Source: Candidatus Avoscillospira avicola | Lineage (GTDB): Bacteria > Bacillota > Clostridia > Oscillospirales > Oscillospiraceae | NCBI GenBank assembly: GCA_018712245.1 | Contig: DVHE01000048.1 | Location: forward strand, 1-64,000 | Length of the DNA: 64,000 bases | Reading direction: 5' to 3' | Shown here: piece by piece, positions 60,500 through 64,000 of the stretch | Numbering within the stretch: position 1 is the first letter of the stretch | How the letters are laid out: the number at the start of each line of letters is the position of its first letter | Position numbers and translations under genes: made by a program | The notes under the pieces: model-generated | What the model was told of the DNA's origin: nothing | Seen by the model: only the letters and a program-made list of their open reading frames with translations | The model's database searches: none

Positions 60500-60560
60500 T
60501 GGCGGGCCGATGTAGGCATCGGCCCCTACGAACAACGATGCGGCATCGGCCCCTACAGCG
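60500..60560. repeat. Family b palindromes upstream of alaS
   Basis: A complete copy GGGCCGATGTAGGCATCGGCCC with CCCTAC edge (about 60504-60530) is followed by a half copy GCATCGGCCCCTAC (60543-60556). Confidence 0.7.
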
Positions 60561-60634
60561 GAATCGGCGGGGCGCTGCGTTGTCTGCCGCGGGGGCTTTT
60601 GCAAATCCTTCGGCAAAATCCCCCCTCTGGCCTA

Positions 60635-60662
60635 TTGACAACGGCAAAAATCGTGGTAGAAT
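60635..60662 (+). promoter_or_regulatory. Promoter of the T-box-alaS unit
   Basis: TTGACA (60635-60640), 16 bases, TAGAAT (60657-60662), just upstream of the T-box leader. Confidence 0.7.
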
Positions 60663-60667
60663 AGCGG

Positions 60668-60902
60668 TATTGTGAAACATATGGCCATTTGCCATGAGGA
60701 AGTCAGCCACAGCCACGGGGCCGGAGCGAGGAGGGGACGGTGCAAGCCCTCTGCACACCAGCTGGGGCAGCCGCTTCGGAGCATCCCTGCGAGGAGCAGG
60801 GCGGTCCACCGCCGTTACCCGGTGAGCTAAGACGCCGCGCCGCGGCAATTAGGGTGGTACCGTGAAGCTTGCTTCGCCCCTATGCTGGGCGGGGCATTAT
60901 TT
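60668..60902 (+). ncRNA. T-box leader of alaS
   Basis: Leader with the T-box AGGGTGGTACCGTGAAGC at about 60849-60866, upstream helical regions (CAGGGCGGTCC, GGTGAGCTAAGACGCC), and a terminator in which GCCCC and GGGGC flank the loop, followed by ATTATTTTTTT (to about 60907). An Ala specifier is expected from the gene; I could not fix its position with confidence, a GCA near 60779 being one option. Confidence 0.82.
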
Positions 60903-60929
60903 TTTTCGGAAAAAGGAGAAAGAACCCCC

Positions 60930-63599
<2,670 letters not shown>

Positions 63600-63630
63600 T
63601 AAATAGTGAAAGAGCAATAAATAGACACAA

Positions 63631-63665
63631 ACGGGCGCACCGCAGTCAGCGGTGCGCCCGTTGTC
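63631..63665 (+). terminator. Intrinsic terminator after alaS
   Basis: ACGGGCGCACCGC (63631-63643) pairs with GCGGTGCGCCCGT (63649-63661), followed by TGTCT; a strong stem with a short T stretch. Confidence 0.75.
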
Positions 63666-63669
63666 TACC

Positions 63670-63935
63670 TGTAGGGGCACGCGGCGCTGATGATTTCCCA
63701 TTCCCACCGTAGGGGCGCGCATCGCACGTCCGTTTGTTTGTGTCGCCTGAGCGCCCGCGCCAAACGCACCAGGCCTGACGGAGAGATATCGTAGGGGCGG
63801 CTATCAGCCGCCCGCTATGCCGCCCCGCCGGAGCGCTGGCGGGAAACGCACGCTCACCCCGTCTTTACCGTAGGGGCCGATGCCCACATCGGCCCGTGCC
63901 GCGAAGCCGCCACGCCGGAGCGCTGACGGCAACGC
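63670..63935. repeat. Palindromic repeat mosaic at the window end
   Basis: Family c palindrome with GTAGGGGC edge (about 63709-63731), a family a palindrome GTAGGGGCGGCTATCAGCC (about 63792-63816), and a family b palindrome GTAGGGGCCGATGCCCACATCGGCC (about 63871-63896) followed by GCCGCGAAGCC. No gene. Confidence 0.72.
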
Positions 63936-63969
63936 ACCGACCCGCGGTTCCAACGTCGGGGAACTGGGA

Positions 63970-63998
63970 TTGTGCTGGAAAGGAAAATATGGTATTAT
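63970..63998 (+). promoter_or_regulatory. Promoter facing out of the window
   Basis: TTGTGC (63970-63975), 17 bases, TATTAT (63993-63998). It presumably drives a gene beyond the right edge. Confidence 0.5.
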
Positions 63999-64000
63999 AA

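Overview
The window reads as a chromosomal segment of a GC-rich anaerobic Firmicute, most likely a Clostridia of the Oscillospirales type (Flavonifractor/Oscillibacter/Intestinimonas-like). This is inferred from T-box leaders, strong AGGAGG ribosome sites, TTGACA-N17-TATAAT promoters, lipoprotein and SLH/NlpC signatures, MurT-GatD, 4Fe-4S proteins and heavy GC codon use. I see no rRNA, tRNA, CRISPR array, transposase or phage gene.

Layout: (1) 0.5-5.1 kb: a minus-strand three-subunit molybdenum hydroxylase operon of the xanthine dehydrogenase type, divergent from a MocA-like molybdenum-cofactor nucleotidyltransferase. (2) 6.1-8.7 kb: a DUF3786 protein, a YdcF-type protein and an MFS exporter. 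(3) 8.8-21.6 kb: a T-box-controlled branched-chain amino acid cluster ilvB-ilvN-ilvC-ilvD-leuA-leuC-leuD-leuB, a DUF815 AAA ATPase, then ilvA. It encodes the route from threonine and pyruvate to the 2-oxo acids of Ile, Val and Leu; only the transaminase is missing. (4) 21.6-30 kb: a catalytically broken PyrF paralogue with a phosphatase-GNAT fusion, a repeat lipoprotein, a four-cluster ferredoxin, a purine permease divergent from a phosphoribosyltransferase, an XRE/TPR regulator, a GNAT enzyme and rpe. (5) 30-36 kb: XpaC-TelA-TPM stress cluster, TPP-riboswitch-controlled thiT, radC, an amidohydrolase and an XRE regulator. (6) 36-45 kb: a stand-alone TrpB2 behind a Trp T-box, an NCS2 permease with a putative attenuator, an unrecognised gene, and pheST behind a Phe T-box. 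(7) 46-56 kb: nnrD-lipoprotein-alr-mazF, a low-GC GIY-YIG/DUF4041 gene, an SLH-SH3-NlpC cell-wall hydrolase coupled to exonuclease III, and murT-gatD. (8) 56-64 kb: an asymmetric heterodimeric ABC exporter, an iteron-like GTGTACGG array, and alaS behind a T-box.

The genes form several recognisable systems: amino-acid supply and charging (ilv/leu/ilvA, trpB2, pheST and alaS, all four units with T-boxes), purine uptake and oxidation (xdh, two NCS2 permeases, a phosphoribosyltransferase), and envelope building (alr, murT-gatD, NlpC protein).

The most unusual content is between genes. Nearly every long intergenic stretch is a mosaic of dispersed palindromic modules: three palindrome families sharing a GTAGGGGC edge, a GGTACAAACGGCC/GAGAGGCCGCT module and a CTCCCCT..AGGGGAG element. 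There is also a four-copy element of about 272 bp with hairpins that show compensatory changes. I could not assign the 272-bp element or the GTGTACGG array to anything known. All functional statements rest on reading motifs by eye; no database search was possible.
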